Shown here piece by piece: positions 8,140-17,387 of a DNA stretch of 64,000 nt. A program made the position numbers and the translations under genes. Position 1 is the stretch's first letter. Each line of letters starts with the position of its first letter. Source of the DNA: Gaiellaceae bacterium. GTDB taxonomy: Bacteria; Actinomycetota; Thermoleophilia; Gaiellales; Gaiellaceae. Location of the stretch: positions 1,426,001 to 1,490,000 of the forward strand of contig BPGK01000001.1 in NCBI GenBank assembly GCA_026002995.1, in the 5' to 3' direction. Under the pieces are notes generated by a model, which had not been told where the DNA came from, made no database searches, and was given only the letters and a program-made list of their open reading frames with translations.

Positions 8140-9066
8140 ATGCGCGTCACCTTCGGCGGGCAGGCCGTGCTCGAAGGCGTGATGATGCGCAGCCCCTCGA
8201 GCTGGGCCGTGGCCGTGCGCACGCCCGAGGGCGAGATCACCGAGGTGGTGCGGGAGATCGAGTCGCCGATGCAGAGACGCAAGCTGTGGCGTCTCCCGGT
8301 CATCCGCGGTGTCGTCGCGCTCGGAGAGTCGCTTGCGATCGGCTTCAAGGCGCTCGCCATCTCCGCGAACGTCGCCTCGCAGGAGCGCGACGAGCACGGA
8401 GAGCTCCAAACACAGATCACGCGCGGCCAGATCATCTTCTCCTTCGCGATCGCGATCGGGTTCGCGCTCATGCTGTTCAAGGTCGGGCCCGCCCTGCTCA
8501 CGAGCTGGCTCCCGATCGAGGGAACGACGCTCTTCGTGATCGTCGAGGGGCTTGTCCGGGTGAGCGTCTTCATCGGCTACATCCTCGTCATCTCCCTGCT
8601 CCCCGACCTCAAGCGCGTCTTCCAGTACCACGGCGCCGAGCACAAGACGATCAACGCGCTCGAGGCAGGGGCCGAGCTCACGCCGCAGAACGTGCAGCGC
8701 TTCAGTGTGATTCACCCGCGTTGCGGAACTGCTTTTTTGCTCTGGGTGATGGTGATCGCGATCTTCGTCTTCGCGTTCGTCGGGCGCCCGGAGTGGTACT
8801 ACCTCGTCCTGAGCCGCATCCTCCTCCTGCCGGTGATCGCGGGCCTCGCCTACGAGGTGATCCGCTACGCGGGCATGCACCAGGACAACCGCCTCCTGAT
8901 GACGCTCCTCGCGCCGGGCCTCTGGCTCCAGCGGCTGACGACGCGCGAGCCGACGGACGACCAAGTCGAGGTGTCGATCCGCGCGCTCGAGCGCGTGCTC
9001 GAGCGCGAGGAGCAGGAGACGCCCGAGCGGCGAGCGCTCGAGTCGCGCGTGGAGGTGATGGCCTAG
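8140..9066 (+). CDS. DUF1385 integral membrane protein
   Basis: A 308-residue protein with the DUF1385 opening GGQAVLEGVMMRSP, then several membrane helices and the conserved FQYHGAEHKTINALEAG and HPRCGTAFLLWV blocks, and a charged C-terminal tail. Histidines and glutamates in HGAEHK could bind a metal. Function is unknown, but the gene is conserved between rpmE and prfA across many Gram-positive bacteria. It starts 6 bp after rpmE, and the last base of its stop is the first base of the next gene's GTG. Confidence 0.9.
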   Translation: MRVTFGGQAVLEGVMMRSPSSWAVAVRTPEGEITEVVREIESPMQRRKLWRLPVIRGVVALGESLAIGFKALAISANVASQERDEHGELQTQITRGQIIFSFAIAIGFALMLFKVGPALLTSWLPIEGTTLFVIVEGLVRVSVFIGYILVISLLPDLKRVFQYHGAEHKTINALEAGAELTPQNVQRFSVIHPRCGTAFLLWVMVIAIFVFAFVGRPEWYYLVLSRILLLPVIAGLAYEVIRYAGMHQDNRLLMTLLAPGLWLQRLTTREPTDDQVEVSIRALERVLEREEQETPERRALESRVEVMA

Positions 9067-9524
9067 TGCCGCGCATCGTCCGCGAGGCCGAGGTCGCCTG
9101 GGAGGGCACAGTCGCGCGAGGCTCCGGGGTGGTCTCCGCTGCGAGCTCGGGCGCGTTCGCGCTCCCGGTGACGATCGCCTCGCGCGTAGGAGACCCGGAG
9201 GGCAAGACGAGCCCGGAGGAGCTCCTCGCCGCGGCCCACGCGACCTGCTTCGTCACCTCGCTCGGAAGCGAGCTCGCCCGGGCGGGGACGCCGCCCGAGC
9301 GCCTGGACGTCCACTGCCTGATCACGATGGACGAGGTCGAGGGTGTCGGACACCGCATCGTCTCCTCGACGATCACCGCCCGGGGCGTCGTTCCGGGCGC
9401 CGATGCGGCCTCGTTCGCTCAGGCGGCGGAGGCGGCCGACGCCGGCTGTCCGTTCTCGGCGCTCATCAAGGCGAGCGCGACGGTGTCCATCGAAGCCACT
9501 CTCGAGGAAGGAGCCTCGCGATGA
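9066..9524 (+). CDS. OsmC/Ohr-family peroxide reductase, copy 1
   Basis: A 152-residue OsmC-fold protein with the two redox cysteines of the family: C61 in AAAHATCF and C128 in DAGCPFS. OsmC/Ohr proteins reduce organic hydroperoxides through this thiol pair and are recycled by lipoylated or other thiols. The pattern KTSPEELLAAAHA is typical. GTG start at 9066 touches the DUF1385 stop, and its own stop overlaps the next ATG (ATGA), so it is translated in an operon with copy 2. Confidence 0.85.
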   Translation: MPRIVREAEVAWEGTVARGSGVVSAASSGAFALPVTIASRVGDPEGKTSPEELLAAAHATCFVTSLGSELARAGTPPERLDVHCLITMDEVEGVGHRIVSSTITARGVVPGADAASFAQAAEAADAGCPFSALIKASATVSIEATLEEGASR

Positions 9525-9949
9525 CGGAACGCACGGCGAACGTGACCTGGACCGGCTCGCTCATGGAGGGCGGCGGCACGATCGAGAGCGTCTCGAGCGG
9601 CGCCTTCGGGCCGCTTGACGTCACCTGGGCCTCGCGCGCGGAGGAGCCTGCCGGGCGGACGAGCCCGGAGGAGCTCATCGCGGCAGCACACGCCGCGTGC
9701 TTCTCGATGGCGCTCTCGCACGGGCTGGCGCAGGCGGGCTCGCCGCCGGACCGGCTCGAGACCTCCGCCACCGTCACCTTCGTCCCCGGCACCGGGATTA
9801 CGAAGGTCGCCCTCCGGGTCCGCGGATCGGTGCCCGGTCTCGACGAGGCGGCGTTCGTGGAGGCGGCCGAGGCCGCGAAGGCGGGCTGCCCGGTGTCGAA
9901 GGCGCTCGCGGGCGTCCCGGAGATCACGCTCGACGCCGCGCTCGCCTGA
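9521..9949 (+). CDS. OsmC/Ohr-family peroxide reductase, copy 2
   Basis: A 142-residue paralogue of the preceding protein, with C60 (AAAHAACF) and C123 (KAGCPVS) in equivalent places and the [13 protein letters not shown] block. A GAAGGAG-like Shine-Dalgarno sequence lies before the ATG. Side-by-side copies suggest an old tandem duplication; sequence similarity is only moderate, so the two may prefer different peroxides. Confidence 0.85.
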   Translation: MTERTANVTWTGSLMEGGGTIESVSSGAFGPLDVTWASRAEEPAGRTSPEELIAAAHAACFSMALSHGLAQAGSPPDRLETSATVTFVPGTGITKVALRVRGSVPGLDEAAFVEAAEAAKAGCPVSKALAGVPEITLDAALA

Positions 9950-9979
9950 GCCCCGAGCGGGCGCGGCCGTACGCGCCTC

Positions 9980-9985
9980 TACCAT
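9980..9985 (+). promoter_or_regulatory. -10 hexamer TACCAT for leaderless prfA
   Basis: TACCAT followed by 7 bases and ATG 9993. Confidence 0.45.
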
Positions 9986-9992
9986 CACGGGG

Positions 9993-11042
9993 ATGAGCGC
10001 GATCGAGCAGCTGATCGACGAGCTGGATCGTTCGTACGAAGAGGCGCAGGAGCGTCTGTCCGACCCTGCCGTCTACAACGATCGGCGTCGCGCGGCGGAG
10101 GCCGGACGGCGACTGAAGGAGCTCGAGGGGCCGAAGCGGCTGGCCGACGCCTGGCGGCGGGCGCACGAGGATCTCGAGGCGGCCCGATCGGATCCCGAGC
10201 TCGCCTCGCTCGCCGACGACCTCGAGGCCGAGGTGGCGCGGCTCGAGGAGGAGCTCCGACTCGCGCTTGTCGAGAGAGACCCGGCGGACGCGAAGGACGT
10301 GATCGTCGAGATCCGTCAGGGCGTGGGGGGTGACGAGGCCGCGCTCTGGGCGGCCGACCTCTACCGCATGCTCACGCGCTACGCGGAGCGCAGGGGGTTC
10401 CGCACGGAGACGCTCTCCACGAGCGAGAACGAGGGCGGCGGCGTGAAGGAGGTCGTCTTCGCGGTCAAGGGCGAGGGTGCGTACTCGGTCTTCAAGTACG
10501 AGGGCGGAACGCACCGCGTGCAGCGCGTCCCCGAGACGGAGTCGCAGGGGCGGATCCACACGTCCACCGCGACCGTCGCCGTCGTGCCGGAGGTCGAGGA
10601 GATCGAGGTCGAGATCGCCGACAAGGACCTGAAGATCGACGTCTTTCGCTCGACTGGACCGGGGGGGCAGAGCGTGAACACGACCGACTCGGCGGTGCGC
10701 ATCACGCACCTGCCCACCGGCATCGTCGTCGCCATGCAGGACGAGAAGTCGCAGCTCCAGAACAAGCAGAAGGCGCTGCGCGTCCTCCGGGCGCGGCTGT
10801 ACGAGGCCGAGCGCGCGCGCCAGCAGGCCGAGCTCGCGGCCGCGCGCCGCTCGCAGATCGGAGGCGGCGAGCGGGCCGAGAAGATCCGCACCTACAACTT
10901 CCCCGAGAACCGCGTCACCGACCACCGGATCAAGCTCACCCTCCATCGCCTCGACCAGGTGCTCGAGGGCGACCTCCACGAGCTCACCGAGGCGCTGCAG
11001 GCCGAAGAGCGTCGGCGGGCGCTCGCCGCCGTCTCGGCGTGA
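9993..11042 (+). CDS. prfA: Peptide chain release factor 1
   Basis: A 349-residue class I release factor. The catalytic GGQ is at residues 224-226 in [10 protein letters not shown]; the methylated glutamine is Q226, the substrate of PrmC encoded downstream. It triggers peptide release at UAA and UAG codons. The N-terminal helical domain and the RxVQRVPxTES block ([10 protein letters not shown]) are intact. ATG 9993 is the expected start ([18 protein letters not shown]). The stop overlaps the GTG of an FkbM-type methyltransferase gene that separates prfA from prmC. Confidence 0.97.
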   Translation: MSAIEQLIDELDRSYEEAQERLSDPAVYNDRRRAAEAGRRLKELEGPKRLADAWRRAHEDLEAARSDPELASLADDLEAEVARLEEELRLALVERDPADAKDVIVEIRQGVGGDEAALWAADLYRMLTRYAERRGFRTETLSTSENEGGGVKEVVFAVKGEGAYSVFKYEGGTHRVQRVPETESQGRIHTSTATVAVVPEVEEIEVEIADKDLKIDVFRSTGPGGQSVNTTDSAVRITHLPTGIVVAMQDEKSQLQNKQKALRVLRARLYEAERARQQAELAAARRSQIGGGERAEKIRTYNFPENRVTDHRIKLTLHRLDQVLEGDLHELTEALQAEERRRALAAVSA

Positions 11043-11689
11043 CTCGCGTCCTCGACGTGGCACGCCGGGTCGCGCGGCCTCTGCGGCGTCGCCTGCGGCC
11101 GACGGCTAGCGAACGGCGTCTCGCCGATCTCGGCATTCGTCCGGGTGACCTCGCCCTCGACTGTGGCGCGAACGTGGGGACGGTGACAGAAGCACTCGCT
11201 CGCCTCGGTGCGGAAGTTCATGCCTTCGAGCCGAACCCCCACGCGTACGAGGAGCTCGAGCGTCGTGTCGGATCTCTGCCGAACGTGCACCTCCACCCGG
11301 TCGCAGTTCTCGACCGCGACGAAGGCGTCCGGCTGTACTTCCACCGGAACTCGGCCTCCGACGAGGTTGCCTGGTCGGTCGGTTCGAGTCTCGTGCCGAC
11401 GAAAGGAAACGTCGATCCCGACCGGTACATCGAGGTGCGGGGCATCGATCTGGGCCGCTTCGTGCTCGATCTCGAGTGCTCGGTGAAGGTGGCGAAGATC
11501 GACGTCGAGGGCGTCGAGCACATCGTCGTGCACCGGCTGATCGACAGCGGTGCCATCGACCGCATCGAGACCGTGCTCGTCGAGGTTCACGACGCGCATA
11601 TGCCGATGCTCCGAGAGGACACGAGACGTCTCGTCGAGAGGCTGCGCGCCGAGGGTCTCGAGCGGAAGGTGCGCCTGGACTGGAGCTAG
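11039..11689 (+). CDS. FkbM-family SAM methyltransferase
   Basis: A 216-residue methyltransferase. Motif I is [15 protein letters not shown] (about residues 39-53), followed by the acidic [13 protein letters not shown] loop and the late [12 protein letters not shown] block, all typical of FkbM enzymes that O-methylate sugars or secondary metabolites. A basic N-terminus ([13 protein letters not shown]) precedes the domain. It starts at GTG 11039 inside the prfA stop and ends 4 bp before prmC, so it is fully embedded in a housekeeping operon where it is not normally found. The substrate is unknown. Confidence 0.8.
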   Translation: MTRVLDVARRVARPLRRRLRPTASERRLADLGIRPGDLALDCGANVGTVTEALARLGAEVHAFEPNPHAYEELERRVGSLPNVHLHPVAVLDRDEGVRLYFHRNSASDEVAWSVGSSLVPTKGNVDPDRYIEVRGIDLGRFVLDLECSVKVAKIDVEGVEHIVVHRLIDSGAIDRIETVLVEVHDAHMPMLREDTRRLVERLRAEGLERKVRLDWS

Positions 11690-11693
11690 CGAG

Positions 11694-12560
11694 GTGCGCG
11701 TCGACAGTCTGCTTCGAGAGGCCGTTCGGGTTCTCGACGTCGCCGGGTGCGAGACGCCTCGGGTGGATGCCGAGCTCATCCTCGCGCACGTCCTTCGCAC
11801 GACGCGCTCCGCCGTCGTCGCGCAGGGCGAGGCGAGACTCGACGATCGCGCGTCGCAAGAGGTCGAGCGGCTCGTCTCGCGACGCGCGCGCCGCGAGCCG
11901 CTCGCGTACGTGCTCGGGGAGTGGGGCTTCCGGCGGCTCGTGCTCCGCGTCGACCGGCGCGTCCTCGTCCCGCGACCGGAGACCGAGGTCGTCGTCGAGC
12001 GATGCCTCGCACGCCTGTCCGGCCAGGACCGACCCCGCGTGCTCGACGTCGGAACCGGGAGCGGAGCGATCGCACTCGCGATCGCCGACGAGCACCCGGG
12101 CGCCCGCGTCAGCGCCCTCGATGCCTCGGCGGGCGCGCTCGAGGTCGCACGGGAGAACGTCGCGCGCACCCGGCTCGCGGTCGAGCTCCTTCACCACGAC
12201 CTCTTCAACGGCCTCCCGGCGGGGCCTTGGGATCTCGTCGTGTCGAACCCGCCGTACGTATCGCCGGCGGAGCTCGAGGGCCTCGAGCCCGAGGTGCGCG
12301 AGTGGGAGCCGCGGGAGGCGCTCGTCGCGGAGGGGGCGACCGAGGCCGTGGTGCGCTTCGCGCTCTCCGTGCTCCGGCCCGGCGGCGCGCTCGTGCTCGA
12401 GAGCGCCGCGAACGGCGCCGAGCGGGTGGCTCGCCTCCTCGGCGAGCTCGGCTATGCGGAGGTCCGCGTGAGCGCCGACCTCGCCGGGCGGCCACGTGTC
12501 GTCGAGGGCGTGGTTCCGGCCCCGGGTCAGCCGCTCGGCGCGGAGGTGTCGCCCCCGTGA
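11694..12560 (+). CDS. prmC: Peptide chain release factor N5-glutamine methyltransferase
   Basis: A 288-residue HemK/PrmC enzyme. It has an N-terminal helical domain, then a Rossmann methyltransferase with motif I DVGTGSGAIAL and the catalytic NPPY at residues 185-188 that holds the glutamine amide. It methylates the GGQ glutamine of release factors, here the product of prfA two genes upstream. GTG start at 11694 is chosen for the family-like opening VDSLLREAVRVL. The stop overlaps the next start (GTGA). Confidence 0.95.
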   Translation: MRVDSLLREAVRVLDVAGCETPRVDAELILAHVLRTTRSAVVAQGEARLDDRASQEVERLVSRRARREPLAYVLGEWGFRRLVLRVDRRVLVPRPETEVVVERCLARLSGQDRPRVLDVGTGSGAIALAIADEHPGARVSALDASAGALEVARENVARTRLAVELLHHDLFNGLPAGPWDLVVSNPPYVSPAELEGLEPEVREWEPREALVAEGATEAVVRFALSVLRPGGALVLESAANGAERVARLLGELGYAEVRVSADLAGRPRVVEGVVPAPGQPLGAEVSPP

Positions 12561-13165
12561 GCGCGCTCGAGAAGACCGTCGCGGCCGTCTCGGCCGGTGA
12601 GCTCGTCGTCATCCCGACGGACACGGTCTACGGGCTCGCCTGCACTCCGTACGGCGAGGAGCCCGTCCGCCGCCTGTCGGAGCTCAAGGGCCGCTCGCCC
12701 GAGCAACCGATCGCGCTCGTGGCGGCGAGCGTCGACCGACTCCTCGAGCTCGTCCCGGAGCTGCGCGGCCGCAGCGCGGCGGCCGCGCGCGCGCTCCTAC
12801 CCGGCCCCTACACCCTCGTCCTCCCGAACCCGGCCCGCCGGTTCCGCTGGCTCGCCGGCGCGCGACCCCAGACCCTCGGAGTACGAGTGCCGACGCTCGC
12901 TGGCGTCACGGCGACCTTCTTCGAGCGGGTCGGCGCCGTCGCCGCGACGAGCGCGAACCTCCACGGGGGAGCGGATCCTCGCTCCGTGGACGACCTCCCC
13001 GAGGAGATTCGCGAGGGGGTCGCGGCGATCCTCGACGCCGGAGAGCTCCCGGGCACGCCGTCCACGGTGGTCGATCTCACGGAAGACGAGCCTGTCGTGC
13101 TCCGCGAAGGCGCCGTCTCGGCGCGCGAGACGCTCGCCCGCGTGCGCGAGGCGCTCGGGGAGTAG
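12557..13165 (+). CDS. tsaC: L-threonylcarbamoyladenylate synthase (TsaC/YwlC/Sua5 type)
   Basis: A 202-residue YrdC-domain protein. [13 protein letters not shown] near residues 19-31 and the KGR..QPIALV block ([13 protein letters not shown]) are the nucleotide and threonine binding signatures, and [12 protein letters not shown] follows. It makes threonylcarbamoyl-AMP for t6A37 in ANN-decoding tRNAs. Length fits the short, single-domain form lacking the Sua5 extension. GTG start overlaps the prmC stop. Confidence 0.9.
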   Translation: MSALEKTVAAVSAGELVVIPTDTVYGLACTPYGEEPVRRLSELKGRSPEQPIALVAASVDRLLELVPELRGRSAAAARALLPGPYTLVLPNPARRFRWLAGARPQTLGVRVPTLAGVTATFFERVGAVAATSANLHGGADPRSVDDLPEEIREGVAAILDAGELPGTPSTVVDLTEDEPVVLREGAVSARETLARVREALGE

Positions 13166-13168
13166 CAT
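13163..13168 (+). promoter_or_regulatory. -10 hexamer TAGCAT overlapping the tsaC stop
   Basis: TAGCAT begins with the TAG stop codon of tsaC and is followed by 7 bases and ATG 13176, so glyA can be transcribed as a leaderless message on its own. Confidence 0.45.
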
Positions 13169-13175
13169 CCCGGCG

Positions 13176-14483
13176 ATGGCCGTGGCGCCGCTGACGCTCG
13201 ACGACCTGCGCACCGCGGGTCTCGCCCAGATCGATCCCGAGGTCGCTGACCTCCTCGGGCTGGAGCTCGAGCGCCAACGGGGCGAGATCGAGCTCATCGC
13301 CTCGGAGAACTTCACCTGGCCGGCGATGCTCGAGGCTGTAGGGAGCGTGCCCACGAACAAGTACTCCGAGGGCTACCCGGGCCGGCGCTACTACGGCGGC
13401 TGCGAGGTCGTGGACGAGATCGAGCGCCTCGCGATCGAGCGGGCGAAGGCGCTCTTCGGCGCTGAGCATGCGAACGTCCAGCCGCACGCCGGGGCGCAGA
13501 CGAACATGGCCGTCTACTTCGCCTGCCTCGAGCCCGGCGACACGATCCTCTCGCTCTCGCTCTCGCACGGCGGCCACCTCACGCACGGCCTCGGGGCGAA
13601 CTTCTCCGGGCGCCTGTACACGATCGTCCACTACGGCGTCTCGCGCGAGACGAGCCTCGTCGACTACGACGAGGTCCGCGAGCTCGCGCACGAGCACCGG
13701 CCGCGGCTCATCGTCTGCGGCGGCTCCGCGTACCCGAGGGTCGTCGAGGCGGAGCGCTTCCGCGAGATCGCCGACGAGGTCGGCGCGTACCTCCTGTGCG
13801 ACATGGCGCACTTCTCGGGGCTCGTCGCCGCCGGCCTCGTCCCGAGCCCCGTCCCGCACTGCGACTTCGTGACCTCGACGACGCACAAGACGCTCGCAGG
13901 CCCACGCTCGGGGTTCATCCTCTGCAAAGAGGAGCACGCGCAGGCGCTCGATCGCGCCGTGTTCCCCGGGATGCAGGGAGGGCCGCTCAACCACGTCATC
14001 GCCGCGAAGGCGACGTGCTTCCGGATCGCCGCCTCGGAGCCGTTCCGCGAGTACCAGCGCGCGATTCGCGCGAACGCGGACACGCTCGCAGCGACTCTCG
14101 AGGAGGGAGGACTCGACGTCCTCACGGGCGGGACGGACACGCACCTGCTCCTCGTCGACCTCCGCGCCACCGCGTGGACCGGCAAGGAGGCGGAGGAGCG
14201 CCTGGCAGAGGTCGCCGTCACCGTGAACCGAAACACCGTGCCCTACGACGAGCGCCCGCCGACGGTCGCGTCCGGGCTGCGCCTGGGGACGCCTGCGGTC
14301 ACGATGCGCGGCTTCGACGAGGACGACGTTCGCGAGGTCGGGCGGATCATCTGCGAGGCCCTCGGCCCGAGCCCGGACCTCGACGCGCTGCGCGCACGCT
14401 CCCGGGCGCTCTGCGAGCGCCGCCCGCTGTACCCGGGGCGGCCTGCGTTCGCCACATTGCCGTCGGCGGGATCCGAGGGATGA
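13176..14483 (+). CDS. glyA: Serine hydroxymethyltransferase
   Basis: A 435-residue PLP enzyme interconverting serine and glycine with tetrahydrofolate, the main source of one-carbon units. The PLP lysine is K238 in [28 protein letters not shown] and IELIASENF are the usual SHMT signatures. ATG 13176 is chosen from family length and the -10 hexamer upstream. The stop overlaps the upp start. The uracil phosphoribosyltransferase neighbour links it to nucleotide metabolism. Confidence 0.97.
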   Translation: MAVAPLTLDDLRTAGLAQIDPEVADLLGLELERQRGEIELIASENFTWPAMLEAVGSVPTNKYSEGYPGRRYYGGCEVVDEIERLAIERAKALFGAEHANVQPHAGAQTNMAVYFACLEPGDTILSLSLSHGGHLTHGLGANFSGRLYTIVHYGVSRETSLVDYDEVRELAHEHRPRLIVCGGSAYPRVVEAERFREIADEVGAYLLCDMAHFSGLVAAGLVPSPVPHCDFVTSTTHKTLAGPRSGFILCKEEHAQALDRAVFPGMQGGPLNHVIAAKATCFRIAASEPFREYQRAIRANADTLAATLEEGGLDVLTGGTDTHLLLVDLRATAWTGKEAEERLAEVAVTVNRNTVPYDERPPTVASGLRLGTPAVTMRGFDEDDVREVGRIICEALGPSPDLDALRARSRALCERRPLYPGRPAFATLPSAGSEG

Positions 14484-15133
14484 CCGGGGCCGAGCTGACG
14501 ATGTCGGGAACGGTCGTCGTCGTCAGGCATCCGCTCGTGCAGCACAAGCTCGGGCTCCTGCGCGACGTCACGACGACGACGCAGATGTTCCGGCAGCTCG
14601 TGAACGAGCTGACCCTCCTCCTCACGTACGAGGCGACGAAGGACCTCGCCGACGAGGAGGTCGAGATCGAGACCCCGCTCGAGCGCACGACCGCGCGCCG
14701 CATCTCGGGGAAGAAGGTGGCGGTCTGCCCGATCCTGCGAGCCGGGGTCGGGATGCTCGACGGCGTCCTCTCGCTCGTGCCCGGCGCACGGGTCGGGTTC
14801 ATCGGGCTCTTCCGGGACGAGGAGACCCTCGAGCCGGTCGAGTACTACGTCAAGCTGCCCGGGGACATCGCCGACCGCGACGTCATCCTGCTCGACCCCA
14901 TGCTCGCGACGGGCAACTCGACAGCGGCCGCGATCGAGATCGTGAAGCGCGCGGGGGCGACGTCGGTGCGGCTCATCGCCCTCATCGCCGCACCTGAGGG
15001 CATCGCGCGCGTCCACCGCGACCACCCCGAGGTCACGATCGTCGTCGCCGCCGTCGACCGTGGTCTGAACGAGGTCGGCTACATCCTCCCGGGGCTCGGC
15101 GACGCGGGAGACCGGCTCTACGGGACGAAGTAG
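14480..15133 (+). CDS. upp: Uracil phosphoribosyltransferase
   Basis: A 217-residue enzyme that salvages uracil to UMP using PRPP. The PRPP-binding loop is [10 protein letters not shown], and the opening [18 protein letters not shown] and late [18 protein letters not shown] are diagnostic. ATG 14480 overlaps the glyA stop (ATGA); an in-frame ATG at 14501 is an alternative and would give a protein closer to the usual 208-210 residues. It fits functionally with the nucleoside salvage genes at 42658-52347. Confidence 0.93.
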   Translation: MTGAELTMSGTVVVVRHPLVQHKLGLLRDVTTTTQMFRQLVNELTLLLTYEATKDLADEEVEIETPLERTTARRISGKKVAVCPILRAGVGMLDGVLSLVPGARVGFIGLFRDEETLEPVEYYVKLPGDIADRDVILLDPMLATGNSTAAAIEIVKRAGATSVRLIALIAAPEGIARVHRDHPEVTIVVAAVDRGLNEVGYILPGLGDAGDRLYGTK

Positions 15134-15171
15134 CTGCCCGGGCGCACGGAGGCCATGTCCCCTGGCACGCC

Positions 15172-15177
15172 CATAAT
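15172..15177 (+). promoter_or_regulatory. -10 hexamer CATAAT upstream of a 12-codon ORF
   Basis: CATAAT followed by 9 bases and ATG 15187, the start of a very short ORF that runs into the next gene. Confidence 0.4.
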
Positions 15178-15186
15178 CCCGGGACG

Positions 15187-15225
15187 ATGAGCGTGCCGGA
15201 TCGGTTGAGCGCCCGCGCGCCGTGA
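15187..15225 (+). CDS. Possible 12-residue leader peptide
   Basis: ATG 15187 opens a 12-codon frame (MSVPDRLSARAP) ending in TGA at 15223-15225. The stop overlaps the GTG of the WecA-like gene (GTGA). A -10 hexamer lies just upstream, as for leaderless genes here. It may couple translation of the glycosyltransferase to transcript entry. It may also be chance; a parallel case exists at 44429. Confidence 0.35.
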   Translation: MSVPDRLSARAP

Positions 15226-16364
15226 GTGTCTGGGATCAGCTCCGACTGACTCCAGAGGTTCTCTACGGAGCCGGGATCGCGTTCGCCATCGTCGTGCTCC
15301 TCACTCCGGCCGTCGGTGGCATGGCGCGGCTCCTCGGCGTCGTCGACGAGCCGGACGCGCGCCGCGTCCACCGGCGGCCGATCCCGCGGCTCGGCGGCCT
15401 CGCCATCTTCCTCGGCATCCTCGTCCCGTCGCTCGCCTTCCTCGACCTCACGGGCCCGATGCGCGGGATCCTCCTCGGCGCCGCCGTCGCGACCGTCGTC
15501 GGCGCGATCGACGACTTCCGCGGGCTCTCGCCGCCGGTGAAGCTCCTCGGGCAGGTCGTCGCCGCGTCGATCCCGGCGCTCTTCGGCGTCTGGATCGACC
15601 GCTTCACGTTCCCTTTCCTCGGACGTGTCGAGCTGCCGGCGTGGCTCGGGATCGCGATCTCGGTGTTCTTCATCGTCGCCGTCATGAACATGGTCAACTT
15701 CCTCGACGGCCTCGACGGGCTCGCAGCGGGTGTGTGCGCGATCGCGGGGGCGACGTACGCCGTCCTCGCCCTCTCGCTCGGACGCCCGAACCCGGCGATC
15801 CTGTCGGCGGTCGTCGCCGGCGCCTGCCTCGGCTTCCTCCGCCACAACTTCTTCCCGGCGAGGATCTTCATGGGCGACTCCGGCGCGCTCTGTCTCGGGT
15901 TCGTGCTCGCCGCCGTCTCGATCCAGGGGCTCCTGAAGACCGCCTCGACCGTCGTGCTCGTGCTCCCGCTCCTCGTGCTCGCCGTGCCGATCCTCGACAC
16001 GTCGTTCGTCGTCGCGCGCCGCCTGAAGTACTCGCAGCCGATCTACGCCGCCGACCGCAGCCACCTCCACCATCGGTTCCTGAACATCGGCTTCTCGCAG
16101 CGCCGCGCGGCGCTGACGATGTGGCTGTGGTGTGCGAGCCTCGCCGCCGCCGCGCTCGCGACGCGGTTCGTCTCCCCGCGCCCGAGCGGGGAGTGGGACC
16201 TCGTCGGGACGCTCGTGGTCACGGCGATCGCGCTCGTCGCGCTCGGCTTCTCCGTCTACATCGTCTACCTGCTCGAGATCGTGAAGCTCGCGAACCCCCG
16301 CGCGCGCCGCCGGGAGCGCGAGCTCCGTGACGGCGCGAGCGACGTCCAACGGCAGAGTGCGTAG
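15222..16364 (+). CDS. Undecaprenyl-phosphate sugar-1-phosphate transferase (WecA/TagO type)
   Basis: A 380-residue polytopic membrane enzyme of the MraY/WecA superfamily. The acidic active-site motifs are AIDDFRG (D97, D98), NFLDGLDG (D162, D165) and MGDSGAL. RSHLHHRFLNIG near the C-terminus matches the WecA/TagO HxxHH region, unlike MraY. It is expected to transfer GlcNAc-1-phosphate or a similar sugar from UDP-sugar to undecaprenyl phosphate, starting wall polymer or surface glycan synthesis. The start overlaps a short upstream ORF. Confidence 0.88.
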   Translation: MSVWDQLRLTPEVLYGAGIAFAIVVLLTPAVGGMARLLGVVDEPDARRVHRRPIPRLGGLAIFLGILVPSLAFLDLTGPMRGILLGAAVATVVGAIDDFRGLSPPVKLLGQVVAASIPALFGVWIDRFTFPFLGRVELPAWLGIAISVFFIVAVMNMVNFLDGLDGLAAGVCAIAGATYAVLALSLGRPNPAILSAVVAGACLGFLRHNFFPARIFMGDSGALCLGFVLAAVSIQGLLKTASTVVLVLPLLVLAVPILDTSFVVARRLKYSQPIYAADRSHLHHRFLNIGFSQRRAALTMWLWCASLAAAALATRFVSPRPSGEWDLVGTLVVTAIALVALGFSVYIVYLLEIVKLANPRARRRERELRDGASDVQRQSA

Positions 16365-16394
16365 ATGACGGCCCGAGCCGACGCACCGAGCCTC

Positions 16395-16400
16395 TAAGGT
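16395..16400 (+). promoter_or_regulatory. -10 hexamer TAAGGT for leaderless meaB
   Basis: TAAGGT followed by 6 bases and GTG 16407; no Shine-Dalgarno sequence is seen. Confidence 0.5.
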
Positions 16401-16406
16401 CTCGCC

Positions 16407-17387
16407 GTGGCGCGCAGGGAGTGGTCGCTCGGGGAGCTGACGTCCGGCGTTCGCGCGTGCGACGCCCGCGCGCTCGCCCGCGCGATCTCGCTCGTCGAGA
16501 ACGGAGACCCGCTCGCGTACCCGCTCGTCCGCGAGCTCTACCCGGAGACGGGGGCGGCGGCCGTGATCGGCGTCACCGGCCCTCCGGGTGTAGGCAAGTC
16601 GTCGCTGATCGGGGCGCTCGTGGGGCTGCTCCGCGGCGAGAGCCGTGCGGTCGGCGTCGTCTCCGTCGACCCCTCGAGCCCCTTCTCCCGCGGGGCGCTC
16701 CTCGGGGACCGCATCCGCCTCGCGGAGCACTTCCTCGACGAGGGCGTCTTCATCCGCTCGATGGGGACCCGCGGCCACCTCGGCGGCCTCGCCGAAGCCA
16801 CGCTCCAGACGGTGCTGCTGCTCGACGCGGCCGGCAAAGAGGTCGTGTTCGTCGAGACCGTCGGCGCCGGGCAGAACGAGGTCGAGGTGACGGGAATCGC
16901 GGACACAGTGCTGCTCGTGCTCATGCCGGGCTCGGGAGACTCGGTGCAGGCGCTCAAGGCGGGCATCATGGAGATCCCAGACGTCATCGCGATCAACAAG
17001 GCCGATCACCCGTCCGCGAAGACGATGCTCGGCGAGGTGCGCGCAATCATCGGCTTGGCCGAGCCAGAGCGTCGCCCGACGATCGTTCTCACCGACGCGC
17101 TGCGGGGAGAGGGCGTCCCGGAGCTCTGGCAGGCGCTCTCCGAGCACCGCGCTCGGCTCGAGTCGGAGGGCCGCCTCGAGGAGCGGCGACGGGAGAACCT
17201 CGCGCGCGAGGTGTTCGCGGTCGCCTCCAGCCGAGCGAAGGCGCGGCTCGAGGCTGCGGTCGCAGACGATCCCGAGCTTCGTCGGCTGCTGGACGCCGTG
17301 CAGCGCCGCGAGCTCGACCCGCTGAGCGCCGTGCGCGAGATCATGGAGAAGGTGTTCGGGATGCGAGACGATGCCCTCGCTCGCTGA
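16407..17387 (+). CDS. meaB: MeaB/ArgK-type GTPase, methylmalonyl-CoA mutase chaperone
   Basis: A 326-residue G3E GTPase. Walker A is GPPGVGKSS at residues 58-66, the magnesium and switch region includes DPSSPFSRGALLGDR, and NKADH is the base-specificity motif. It protects and loads adenosylcobalamin on methylmalonyl-CoA mutase. The mutase itself is not in this window, but acyl-CoA carboxylase genes are, which suggests propionyl-CoA oxidation. The last 17 bp overlap the threonine dehydratase gene. Confidence 0.92.
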   Translation: MARREWSLGELTSGVRACDARALARAISLVENGDPLAYPLVRELYPETGAAAVIGVTGPPGVGKSSLIGALVGLLRGESRAVGVVSVDPSSPFSRGALLGDRIRLAEHFLDEGVFIRSMGTRGHLGGLAEATLQTVLLLDAAGKEVVFVETVGAGQNEVEVTGIADTVLLVLMPGSGDSVQALKAGIMEIPDVIAINKADHPSAKTMLGEVRAIIGLAEPERRPTIVLTDALRGEGVPELWQALSEHRARLESEGRLEERRRENLAREVFAVASSRAKARLEAAVADDPELRRLLDAVQRRELDPLSAVREIMEKVFGMRDDALAR

